Shown one piece after another: positions 7,447-15,607 of a DNA stretch of 64,000 nt (position 1 is its first letter; every line of letters starts with the position of its first letter). The notes beneath the pieces are model-generated. The model did no database searches. It saw only the letters and a list, made by a program, of their open reading frames with translations, and was not told the origin of the DNA. The stretch is from G963668435 sp963668435 (lineage in GTDB: Bacteria > Latescibacterota > Latescibacteria > Latescibacterales > Latescibacteraceae), in the NCBI GenBank assembly GCA_963668435.2, contig CAXXSC010000006.1:1-64000 (forward strand), in the 5' to 3' direction. Both the position numbers and the translations under genes were made by a program.

Positions 7447-8770
7447 CGACGAAGAGCTGCAGCGTCAGACACTGGCATTCTACCTCGAAAAAAAAGGCTA
7501 CGATATCACAACCGCGGCCTCGGCAGTCGAGGCGGTGGAGATGATCGGCGCCAACCATGTCGATATCATCATCAGCGATCAGAAAATGCCCGGGATGAGC
7601 GGCCTCGAGCTTGCAGCACATGTCAAAGTAAACCATCCGAACATTTCAGTCGTCATAATTACGGCATTTGGCAGCATCGAGAACGCGGTCAGCGCCATGA
7701 AGGACGGTGTCGAGGATTATATCACCAAGCCGGTGAACCTCGAGGAACTGTCGCTTGTCCTGGAAAAAATCATCGAAAAGCGCCAGCTTGTGCAGGAAAA
7801 CAGGCAGCTCAAGGATGCGGCGAAAGTCATGCCCGAAATTCCGAATATCGTCTATGGCTCGGAGGCGATGGAGGAGGTCATGAGTATCGCGGTCAGGGCG
7901 GCCGAGACGAACGCCACTGTGCTGGTCAACGGTGAAAGCGGCACAGGAAAGGAGCTTGTGGCGCGGGCGGTTCATGAACTGAGTGTCCGCAACGACGGCC
8001 CTTTTATCGCTGTCAACTGCGCGGCCATTCCCGAGAGCCTGATAGAAAACGAGCTTTTCGGCCATGAAAAGGGCGCGTTCACCGGCGCGGACCGTCGCCA
8101 CCAGGGAAAATTCGAGCAGGCGGACAAGGGAACGCTTTTCCTCGACGAGATCGGGGAAATCCCGGCACACCTTCAGGTCAAGCTGCTCCGTGTACTGCAG
8201 GAACGGAATTTCCAGCGTGTGGGCGGCGAGGAAACGCTGACAGTCGATGTGCGGATTATCGCGGCAACGAATCGCGATCTTGAAAGCGAGGTCAGCGCCG
8301 GAACATTCCGCGAGGACCTGTTCTACCGGCTTAATGTCATAGGTATCGAGATCCCGCCGCTGAGAAAACGGCGTGCCGACATACCGGCGCTCGTGGAGCA
8401 TTTCATCGCACTATACGCGGGAACGCACGAAAAAACGATAGAATCGATCACGCCGGAGGCTCTCGACCACCTCGTGAAATACCAGTATCCCGGAAACATC
8501 CGCGAGCTGGGGAATATCGTCGAACAGGCGGTGGTGCTCGCACGCGGGAACGTGATAACAGCCGCCGACCTTCCGCCGCGGCTCGCGGGGGCACAGGAAA
8601 CAGCAGCCGACGATAACGGGGACCTTCTGAAAAGCTCTGTCCAGGAGCTCGAAAAGAAAAAGCTCTACGACACCCTCGAAAAAACAAAGGGCAACAAGAG
8701 CGCCGCGGCCCGCATTCTCGGAGTTTCCGAGGGCAAGGTCCGCTACCTTCTGAAGAAATACGAGGGATAG
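7421..8770 (+). CDS. NtrC-family sigma-54-dependent response regulator
   Basis: This 449-residue protein has a receiver domain (residues 1-120; Asp9/Asp10 pocket, phospho-acceptor Asp53 in SDQKMPG), a sigma-54-activating AAA+ domain (about 145-385; Walker A GESGTGKE, the GAFTGA loop that contacts sigma-54, Walker B GTLFLDEIGE), and a Fis-type helix-turn-helix (about 405-449; NKSAAARILGVSEGKVRYLLKK). The ATG at 7421 is chosen because the receiver begins there (MTARILIVDDE); it lies inside the kinase gene. It probably activates the promoter at 3394 through the palindromes at 3185 and 3275, making the operon self-regulating (inference). Confidence 0.92.
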   Translation: MTARILIVDDEELQRQTLAFYLEKKGYDITTAASAVEAVEMIGANHVDIIISDQKMPGMSGLELAAHVKVNHPNISVVIITAFGSIENAVSAMKDGVEDYITKPVNLEELSLVLEKIIEKRQLVQENRQLKDAAKVMPEIPNIVYGSEAMEEVMSIAVRAAETNATVLVNGESGTGKELVARAVHELSVRNDGPFIAVNCAAIPESLIENELFGHEKGAFTGADRRHQGKFEQADKGTLFLDEIGEIPAHLQVKLLRVLQERNFQRVGGEETLTVDVRIIAATNRDLESEVSAGTFREDLFYRLNVIGIEIPPLRKRRADIPALVEHFIALYAGTHEKTIESITPEALDHLVKYQYPGNIRELGNIVEQAVVLARGNVITAADLPPRLAGAQETAADDNGDLLKSSVQELEKKKLYDTLEKTKGNKSAAARILGVSEGKVRYLLKKYEG

Positions 8771-8855
8771 GCCGACAGCAGCCGACTCGTTAACGTAAAA
8801 TGAATTTCCAGCTTCACCCGCTGTCTACACGTTTACCACATCCCAAAAGACAGCA

Positions 8856-8889
8856 CAAGGGAGCCCTCGGGCTCCCTTGCTTATTTTGT
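8856..8889 (+). terminator. Rho-independent terminator after the two-component operon
   Basis: CAAGGGAGCCC and GGGCTCCCTTG form an 11-bp stem with a 2-base loop, followed by a T-rich CTTATTTTG. It lies about 85 nt after the regulator stop and closes the plus-strand operon before the convergent gene at 9027. Confidence 0.75.
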
Positions 8890-9026
8890 AGCGATGTCCG
8901 GGCATGTTCCCTGAAATATTCGACGCACCAGACTGTATACCGAATGAAAAGCCCCTTTCCGATTTCCTGCAACAATCAACAGCCCCGACCTATGCATCAT
9001 GGTATTCTTTTAGCTAAACCGTACTT

Positions 9027-10949
9027 TCACCGCTCTCTCGGGCCGTAAACCACCTCCGGAGCGCCGATCTCGTATGCGCCGAGATCGGGAGCTTTACCCG
9101 TGAAATCATCGTTGATATTCGGCAGGACACAGCCAGCATCGACAGCGGCACTGCCGGGCACGAGATGGAAATCCATATCCTCCGCCTCATAGATAGTGTT
9201 CCGCTCAACAGGATCGGGACGGCCCACGTTCTGGAAAATATCGTAATCGACAGTGATTCCGTGTTTCTCCTGCCCCGTGGCTTTGCGGAACTCGTCGAGC
9301 GTGGCGAACGAGCCGCCGAGCGGTTCTTTCAGCTCATAGTCGAAACGTTTGCCGCCCGCGGGTGACCGCCACTTGAAATTGACCGCCGAATTCCTGTTCG
9401 AACGGTAGCCGTCATAATCGAACGTGGTGCTGCTGGTGTAGGTGCTGACATTGAGGATCGGTTTATCCTTGGCGTCTGTGCCGAGGAAAAGGTTGTTCCT
9501 GAGGTGCGTGTTCTGGAATGGCGGTGAGCCGGGCCACTCGGAACAGAGCGTGTTGTGGTAGGTCAGGACACCGATGGGATAGATATTGTACTTGAACACG
9601 CCGCTCGGTGCGTGATATACGATGTTCCTGATGAAATAGCAGGGGCCGCCGTAGATCGGCTGGGCAGAAAGCGCACCCGCCGCGCAGTTGAATCCGCGGT
9701 TGTTGAACACGCGGATATTATGCGATCCGCAATCGGCCTCAATCAGGTTATCCGACATCATGTACATATCGTTGTTGTAGAAATCGACCGCGCAGACTTT
9801 CCAATCCTCGCGCTCGGTCGGGCCCTGCTCGGTGATATCGATGGCATCATGGAAATAGGCGAGATAATTGTGGCAGACCACATGCCCGCTGCCGTTGATA
9901 TCGATGCCGATGAACGAGACCAGCGGGGCGCTAAGCCTCTGATCCGCCCAGGTCTCTTTCCAATTCGGAAGAGCGATTTTTTTACCAAGAATGACATTGT
10001 CCGCAATATAGAAATTCTTATGCCCGCCGAACTGGGCATTGATGCCGCAACCCACATTCTCCATGCGGCAGTTGCGGACAACCAGCCCCTGACAACCGTG
10101 GGCGAATTTAAGTCCCGCCATGATAGCGATATCACAGTTTTTGATGGTGATGTTCTCGATGTGGGTGTAATCGGCGAACATGACATCGAACATGCGGTAG
10201 ACCCCGTCCGCGTCGAAAACAGCCTCGCCGTCGCCCGCGCCGCGGATCACGATAGGCTTGTCGGGCGTGCCGCTCTTGGTCAATGTATAGGCGCCGTGAA
10301 AATGCATCCAGAGCGGCTCGTAGTAGGTGAGACGATCTGACTTGTACATGCCGCCGTGGATGAGGATTATGTCGCCGGGACGGGCGCCGTGCTCACCGCC
10401 CGAGCCCCAGAGGCTCCGGCCTGGACCGTAATAAGCGTGCATGAGCCCAGTGAACGAGGGTTCCTCTTTCGGCCCCTTGTGATCGGGCGGATAAACGTGC
10501 AGGATTCTGCCATCGGTGAAAACCGGCGGTTCGGGACGTGTCCTCACTGTCACGGTTTTCTGTGCGTCACCATTGACGCCGTCGGGATCATTCATTTCAA
10601 AACGGCACTCGTACTCGGTATCGGGCGTGAGCTTGAAAATGCTGCCCGCGAACATGTTCGGCGCGGTATAGTCCACGGCTACGACCTCATGGACAATATG
10701 TTCGCCGCCGATGTGAAGCAGCGGAAGGGCTTCTTTCCATGCCGAATCCCCCTTTTTGCGGAAACTGACCTCGACTGTGGCGTTGCGGTTGTCGTCGCCA
10801 TCGACCATCCATTCGAAACCGGCACAGAGAATGGTTGTGGGCTCGACAATGAACTCGCCGGGAGTGATCGCGTTTTCGGCATGGGCGGAAATCACCGGAA
10901 ATGCGCCGAGAGAGAGAATGACCGAGAGCAGGAAAGTAGTTAAGCGCAT
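9027..10949 (-). CDS. Secreted right-handed parallel beta-helix protein (polysaccharide lyase-like)
   Basis: This 640-residue protein starts at the ATG at 10949, which begins a signal peptide (MRLTTFLLSVILSLGAFPVISAHA) and has a GAGGG ribosome site; an in-frame extension to 11054 has no such support. Residues about 30-150 resemble a fibronectin type III or purple-phosphatase-like beta domain. Residues about 190-560 show the coil pattern of beta-helix proteins, with phrases such as HIENITIKNCDI, LVVRNCRMENVGCG, FYIADNVILG and IRVFNNRGFN. Such folds occur in pectate lyases, alginate epimerases and related enzymes acting on polysaccharides. The substrate and catalytic residues cannot be named. 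It is convergent with the upstream two-component operon. Confidence 0.72.
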   Translation of the reverse strand: MRLTTFLLSVILSLGAFPVISAHAENAITPGEFIVEPTTILCAGFEWMVDGDDNRNATVEVSFRKKGDSAWKEALPLLHIGGEHIVHEVVAVDYTAPNMFAGSIFKLTPDTEYECRFEMNDPDGVNGDAQKTVTVRTRPEPPVFTDGRILHVYPPDHKGPKEEPSFTGLMHAYYGPGRSLWGSGGEHGARPGDIILIHGGMYKSDRLTYYEPLWMHFHGAYTLTKSGTPDKPIVIRGAGDGEAVFDADGVYRMFDVMFADYTHIENITIKNCDIAIMAGLKFAHGCQGLVVRNCRMENVGCGINAQFGGHKNFYIADNVILGKKIALPNWKETWADQRLSAPLVSFIGIDINGSGHVVCHNYLAYFHDAIDITEQGPTEREDWKVCAVDFYNNDMYMMSDNLIEADCGSHNIRVFNNRGFNCAAGALSAQPIYGGPCYFIRNIVYHAPSGVFKYNIYPIGVLTYHNTLCSEWPGSPPFQNTHLRNNLFLGTDAKDKPILNVSTYTSSTTFDYDGYRSNRNSAVNFKWRSPAGGKRFDYELKEPLGGSFATLDEFRKATGQEKHGITVDYDIFQNVGRPDPVERNTIYEAEDMDFHLVPGSAAVDAGCVLPNINDDFTGKAPDLGAYEIGAPEVVYGPRER

Positions 10950-11548
10950 GATTTCCCTCGCCTTTGATAGTGTTAATATCAGTGAGTCTAATTCCCCGAT
11001 GCTTGCTGTAGAGTGCTTCTTACATGTATGGCCGGAGCACAAAAAATGCAACATCTCTATAAATGAATATTATATCCGCAACAGCCCGGCACAAGTTTAT
11101 TTTGCGAGGAGAAAAGGAATGATTTGTGGACTACCGGCGTTTCAGTTATGCAAAACAGCACCCGCTCAATAGTCGGACATCTTTTTCACCGTATAGTCCT
11201 GCATAGAATTAACACTAAAGATTATATTGTTAATGTTATTATACTCATAATCCCTGCTTTTCTTGTTGTGGTTGCCGATACCAATAACTGCTCTTATCGG
11301 CACAAAAGATTATTTAAAATATGTTGAAAGTGAATACAATGCTTGACAAGGTGAATAATTGAGCATTTTTTGTCCATTAGTACACACTCTAGCCATACAA
11401 TACTTTAAGATTCACCTTTCGGTAATAGCTCAATATTACTTGATACTGGAATGCGCTAACTTAAGATTTCTTTGAGAGGAGGTGGGTGAGGGAAAAGTAT
11501 TCTGCTGTGAAAGTTAAATTACATCATGAAGAGAAAGGAATTCTGAAA
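10950..11548. other. 600-bp AT-rich intergenic region
   Basis: This stretch lies between the divergent beta-helix gene and the decayed AT-rich locus. It holds only short out-of-context open frames (for example 11124-11327) without ribosome sites or recognisable sequence. From about 11180 it is markedly more AT-rich than the flanking chromosome, which may mark the left edge of acquired DNA. No RNA gene or convincing promoter was recognised. Confidence 0.4.
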
Positions 11549-12552
11549 ATGAACAAGAAAATTGCTTTAGTTGGAATTTATATTATTTTTGTTCAGCCAG
11601 AATGTATGTGCTGATTTAAACTTTTTCGCTTACAGCTTTTCTTCACTATTTAAAATTTCAGATTGTGTTGTTTCTGGAGAAGTTATAGATATAAAAGCTG
11701 AGCATTCATCTGTTAACATGACTTTCGAAATAGAAGAAACACACTTAGGCAACGTAAGTGGAACAATAGTCATTTCAACCCCATTGAACAATGGCGCATA
11801 TCTCGAAGATCAGGCCTATCTCAGTACAGGCAGACAATACACCTTGTTTCTTGAAGAGGACAATGACCGATGGTCTGTCTCAAATGGCATCGCCGGTGTT
11901 CTTGACATTCGATATTCTAACAATATTAATACAATAACAAGTGCCGTAAAAGAAAATCCGGTTTTGTTTTTAAAACAAAATAACGAAGACCTGCAGTCTT
12001 TATTCTTCAAACTTGATACGAAAGAAGTTGGACTTCGTCTTCTCGAAGGTATGAGGGGAAACCTTACTATTGCTGACGAACAATTTTTTCGTGTTCTCCT
12101 ACAATCAGAAACATCGGAGTATCAGGAATTCGCGGCCAGACAAGCAGGATTAGCCAGGATCGAATCGATGAGAAAGACTATTGAGGAAATCTGCCAAATA
12201 ACAAATAATCCTTCTTTAATTTCGAGTTGTTTATTCGCACTTGCCCAATATGGGAATCCAGAAAGTATACCGTTTATTGCACCTCATCTCGATGATCTTG
12301 TACGTCAGAACAAACGCTGTATTTGCCGCTGGGGCAATTGGTACGGATGATGTTGCCTTACCTCTCATGACACTGTATGAGAAAGCTGACGATCAAGCAA
12401 AAAAGAAAGAAATTATATATGCCATGAAAGGATTGAAAAACAGTACTCTTGCAATACAGTGTTTAAGCAATCTTTATAATATTGAAAATGATGAAAAAAT
12501 TCAAACTTTATTACAAAAACAAATTCTGTTTTTGCAGAAGGGGAATTTATGA
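11549..12552 (+). pseudogene. AT-rich exported HEAT-repeat-like protein, frameshifted
   Basis: A signal-peptide start (MNKKIALVG...) at 11549 runs out of frame after 20 codons. The hydrophobic continuation FILFLFSQNVCADLNFF lies one frame away, so a single extra base near 11570 is inferred. The main frame then encodes a beta-rich first part (SGEVIDIKAEHSSVNMTFEIEE) and helical repeats (SLISSCLFALAQYGNPESIPFIAPHLDD). A second +1 shift near 12320 leads to the continuing repeats AVFAAGAIGTDDVALPL and DQAKKKEIIYAMKGL, ending at 12552. The helical repeats look like HEAT/PBS-type. The gene is much more AT-rich than the chromosome average, and its stop overlaps the next start. Function is unknown. 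Confidence 0.5.
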
Positions 12553-12737
12553 AAGTGGTGTTTCTTATTATACCAGCCCTTTTATTGTTTATTGCCTGTG
12601 ACAAAGAAGAATGTACGTCACCAACGTTAAACGATACTAACATAGAAACCTACATGTTCACAAACTTTAGAGTCAAGTCCCAATTTTTCTGTAAATTCCA
12701 TCTCTGTGTTTGCCCCGGAGGGGCAGCCTGTAGAGCT
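12549..12737 (+). pseudogene. 5' part of a lipoprotein gene cut by an IS256-family element
   Basis: The start MKVVFLIIPALLLFIAC is a lipoprotein signal peptide with a lipobox (LFIAC, Cys at residue 17) and overlaps the stop of the preceding gene. After about 40 residues a +1 shift near 12670 leads into SISVFAPEGQPVELRV, which resembles the start of a FlgD/T9SS-like C-terminal domain. There the reading runs into the transposon. A matching C-terminal end (YLYFYRLESTGF...GKMLLIK) occurs on the far side at about 14059-14142. About 35-40 residues expected between the two halves are missing, so the insertion was probably accompanied by a deletion. Confidence 0.5.
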
Positions 12738-13978
12738 TAGAGTGAAAGCGCAGCGTTTGTAATCGGCAGAGGCCTCTCTATCAGTTCACTCCCGCCAGCC
12801 AAACATTGAAGGTTTAGTTCTCCGTTCATATTCAAATATTTCTGTTCCATCCACTCATCATTTTGTTCTATAGCCAGCGCTGAGACGAGCCGAACACATG
12901 CCTGTTCGTTGGGAAAGATACGAACAACGCGTGTTCTCCGTTTAAGTTCCTGATTGAAGCGCTCCAGCATATTGGTCGATTTCATCCGCTTACGATGCTG
13001 TTCCGGCAAGACATATACCGCTAGCATTTCTTCACCGTGCTCATCCAGCAGTTCAGCTACTTTCGGATGAGAATCCGCAAGCGTATCGACCGTTTCCAAC
13101 AACCGTTTCCGTGCCGATTCAAGGCTGGACGATCCGGTGATCTCACGGAGATGCGCCTGTATCTTTCCGCGATCCTTCTCTGACACCATGGCACGCACAT
13201 TACGGATAAAATGCACCTGGCACCGTTGCCAGATCGCACCCTGGAACTGACGGGCTATCGCGTTTGTCAGGCCGGTGTGATCATCAGAGACGACGTAGCT
13301 GACACCAGTCAGACCGCGGTCCTTAAGCTCCCGGAACACCGCCGACCAGCTCGCCTCGCTCTCCGAATCGGCGCACCAGACGCCCAGCAATTCCCGATAC
13401 CCCTCCGCATCAATACCCACAACAATCAGCACGCCCTGCGGAATGATCGAGCCGTCACGGCGGATTCTTTCGTAGCGGGCATCCACCATCAGATACGGGT
13501 AGCGCTTCGTCAGCGGCCGCATTCGCCAGTTCTGCACCTCCTCATCAAGCCCTTTCGCCAGTGCGGACACCTGGCTCTTCGATATGTCAAGGCCGCATAA
13601 CTCCTCTGTGATCTTCTTCACTTTACGCGTGGATACACCCTGCACATACATCTCCACTATTGACAGAACCAATGCCTTCTCATTCCGCTGGTACTTCTCG
13701 AACAACTCTGTTTGAAAACGGCCCTCACGATCCTTCGGCACCATCAATTCCAGCTGCCCAACACGCGTTGTCAATGTCCGTGGCTTGTAACCGTTACGGT
13801 ATCCTCGGCGATTCGCTGTCCGGTCATAGGGTTCAGCGTTCAGAAACGCTGTCAATTCCTCTTCAAGCACCTGCTGAATCGTGTGACGCAACAGTCCTTT
13901 TACTGGATCGTCGCCATTTGCAGAAATCGCTTGCAGAATCCCCAGTACACTGCTATCTTCCTTCTTCGGGTGAGCCAT
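12737..13978 (-). CDS. IS256-family (Mutator-type) transposase
   Basis: This intact 413-residue transposase belongs to the IS256/Mutator family. Visible features are the N-terminal region LLRHTIQQVLEEELTAFL, the zinc-finger-like/linker segment NRRGYRNGYKPRTL, DDE catalytic motifs (Asp in LMVDARYERIR, Asp in VVSDDHTGL, Glu in NMLERFNQELKRR), and the CxxH-type segment WQRCQVHFIRNV. A GGAGG ribosome site precedes the ATG. The last residues (NAALSL) run to the edge of the element. The complete frame suggests the element may still be active. It interrupts a sorting-domain lipoprotein gene on the plus strand. Confidence 0.93.
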   Translation of the reverse strand: MAHPKKEDSSVLGILQAISANGDDPVKGLLRHTIQQVLEEELTAFLNAEPYDRTANRRGYRNGYKPRTLTTRVGQLELMVPKDREGRFQTELFEKYQRNEKALVLSIVEMYVQGVSTRKVKKITEELCGLDISKSQVSALAKGLDEEVQNWRMRPLTKRYPYLMVDARYERIRRDGSIIPQGVLIVVGIDAEGYRELLGVWCADSESEASWSAVFRELKDRGLTGVSYVVSDDHTGLTNAIARQFQGAIWQRCQVHFIRNVRAMVSEKDRGKIQAHLREITGSSSLESARKRLLETVDTLADSHPKVAELLDEHGEEMLAVYVLPEQHRKRMKSTNMLERFNQELKRRTRVVRIFPNEQACVRLVSALAIEQNDEWMEQKYLNMNGELNLQCLAGGSELIERPLPITNAALSL

Positions 13979-14056
13979 GTTCCACCTCCTTTCGTTATCC
14001 CAATGATGATTTTGAGATGGTAATATCGGCTCACCTTTTATGTTGCGCCAATTTTA
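12738..14056 (-). mobile_element. IS256-family insertion sequence
   Basis: The element carries one transposase gene and is flanked on both sides by pieces of one plus-strand lipoprotein-like gene. The exact ends are not resolved: short inward motifs GCGCAGC (left, about 12749) and GCGCAAC (right, about 14042, complement) may belong to imperfect terminal inverted repeats. No clear 8-9 bp target duplication was found, consistent with a deletion at one junction. Boundaries are approximate to about 15 bp. Confidence 0.6.
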
Positions 14057-14142
14057 AAGAAAAATATGGACGTTATCTGTATTTCTACCGCCTGGAAAGT
14101 ACGGGATTTGCGAAAAGCGGCAAGATGCTGTTGATTAAGTAG
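14057..14142 (+). pseudogene. 3' remnant of the interrupted lipoprotein: sorting-domain tail
   Basis: The frame encodes KYGRYLYFYRLESTGFAKSGKMLLIK and stops at TAG (14140-14142). YFYRL-x(n)-GKMLLIK is the terminal strand pair of FlgD-Ig/T9SS-like domains and is nearly identical to the end of the PPC-repeat protein at 17752-19596 (TGKMLLIK). It has no start of its own and is read as the lost C-terminus of the gene at 12549. Confidence 0.6.
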
Positions 14143-14178
14143 TCAGGATTCAGGAGAAAAGATAGAAAACAGAAGATG

Positions 14179-14216
14179 AAAAAAATTTCCGTCGAGGCGG
14201 GCGGGGATTTTTTTCT
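14179..14216 (+). terminator. Terminator after the sorting-tail remnant
   Basis: An A7 run, then TTTCCGTC pairing (with G-U pairs) to GGCGGGGA, then a T7 run. The same design (A-run, CCCCG...CGGGG, T-run) follows the two other sorting-tail genes at 45804 and 47182. It lies directly after a CAGGATTCAGGAG motif (14146-14158) that is also shared between those loci. Confidence 0.6.
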
Positions 14217-14425
14217 GTCAAAGCCGTGCAAATTTCAATCAGAAGAATCCCACGCAAATACTTCGGGATGAACTTACCCCGCATGATAGTATACTGACCA
14301 AAAGCCTTCCTTGACACCCGCTTAAGAAATGCCTACTATGCGAAAGCGGCATACTCAAATCAGTGCGTTTATGAATGAAAATCGAAATGCGATACAAATC
14401 GCTCATCGTCAGCAAGGAGCTTTTC

Positions 14426-15502
14426 ATGCAGCGGCGGAAATTCATCACGCAGGGCCTTGCGGCAACAGCTGGAATGGGTGCATTCGGCTGTTCGGGCCTT
14501 CGCTCCATCAATGTCCCATCAAAAAAAGTGCAGCTCTGGAAAGAACTCTCTCATTTCTCGCCCCGCCCCGAGGGCACCATGCCGATGAACGATCTTGGAA
14601 ACACCGGCATAAAAGTCTCGCGGCTCGGTTTCGGCTCCCATATCAGGAAAGAAATGGTCGGATTCGACAAGCAGCGGGAATATGTTATCCGCGAGGCGTA
14701 CGATCTCGGCATCAACCTTTTCGATGTGTATGACGGCGAGTTGGAATGCTACCAGTACGAGCCGATGGGTCGCTTTCTGAAACCGATCCTTAATGATGTC
14801 GTTATTTCTATTTCCATGAAAACGTACGAAGGCAGGTCAGTGGAGGAGGAGTTCGAACGGGCGCTGAGGCTCTTCGGACGCGATCATATCGACCTGGTAC
14901 GCTGCCATGCGCAGACTCCCGATCACGCCCGCTGGAAAGACCACTGGGGCTATGCCGAGAAACTTTTCCGCTATAAGGAGCAGGGTAAAATACGGGCTGT
15001 TGGAGTACCGATTCATGTCATGGACGATCTCGGTATCGTGCTGGATCATTACCCCATTGACTATGTCATCTTTCCTTACAATTTCTATCACAATATTGTC
15101 TGGTACGGTTCGGCGGAGGATAATTTCGACAGCCTTCCGGCTATGCTGAGAAAACGGGGCATCGGCGTTATTACCATGAAACCGTTCATGGGCGATTATC
15201 TTGTGAAACCATTTGTCGAAATCGCCAGGTCTTATTCGAAAGAGCCGGAGATAACCTATCCCCGGGCCGCTCTTCGTTACGTGCTGAACTCAGGCATCGA
15301 TGCCGATACCACGCTTGCCGGCATGTATTCCATCGAACATCTCTACGACGATATCGCCGCGTTTTTCACCCCCGCGATGAGTGATGAGGAGCGCGAACTT
15401 CTCGACAGGCTGAAAAAAGTCGCCCGTCACCGGGCAAAAGCCATGCTGCCGGATCATTACAAATGGCTGGATAACTGGGCTGGAGATGCGAAATCTGTCT
15501 GA
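14426..15502 (+). CDS. Tat-exported aldo/keto reductase (probable lipoprotein)
   Basis: This 358-residue protein starts at 14426 (AAGGAG 6 nt upstream) with a twin-arginine leader QRRKFITQGLAATAG and a lipobox-like FGCSG, so it may be a Tat lipoprotein. The body is an aldo/keto reductase barrel: LGNTGIKVSRLGFGSH at the first strand, INLFDVYDGELE (catalytic Asp region), ISMKTYEG (catalytic Lys) and LVRCHAQTPD (catalytic His). It should reduce or oxidise a carbonyl/alcohol with NAD(P)H. The substrate is unknown, and a periplasmic location raises the question of how the cofactor is loaded (folding before Tat export would allow it). The CocE-type hydrolase gene follows on the same strand. Confidence 0.82.
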   Translation: MQRRKFITQGLAATAGMGAFGCSGLRSINVPSKKVQLWKELSHFSPRPEGTMPMNDLGNTGIKVSRLGFGSHIRKEMVGFDKQREYVIREAYDLGINLFDVYDGELECYQYEPMGRFLKPILNDVVISISMKTYEGRSVEEEFERALRLFGRDHIDLVRCHAQTPDHARWKDHWGYAEKLFRYKEQGKIRAVGVPIHVMDDLGIVLDHYPIDYVIFPYNFYHNIVWYGSAEDNFDSLPAMLRKRGIGVITMKPFMGDYLVKPFVEIARSYSKEPEITYPRAALRYVLNSGIDADTTLAGMYSIEHLYDDIAAFFTPAMSDEERELLDRLKKVARHRAKAMLPDHYKWLDNWAGDAKSV

Positions 15503-15607
15503 CAAAGAACGGCTTACAAGCATCTCACGGCTGTAAAAACGGACGTGCCATGCTGTCATAAAACAGAATTGTATTTTTTATCATTCTCTTATCGTGGAGG
15601 CAGCAAC

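Noticed and set aside
9555..10340. Long open frame on the plus strand inside the beta-helix gene
   Set aside because: It is a shadow of the GC-rich minus-strand gene; the beta-helix frame has a signal peptide and ribosome site.
11124..11327. 67-residue frame with a hydrophobic stretch
   Set aside because: No ribosome site and no family match; the AT-rich context makes such frames frequent.
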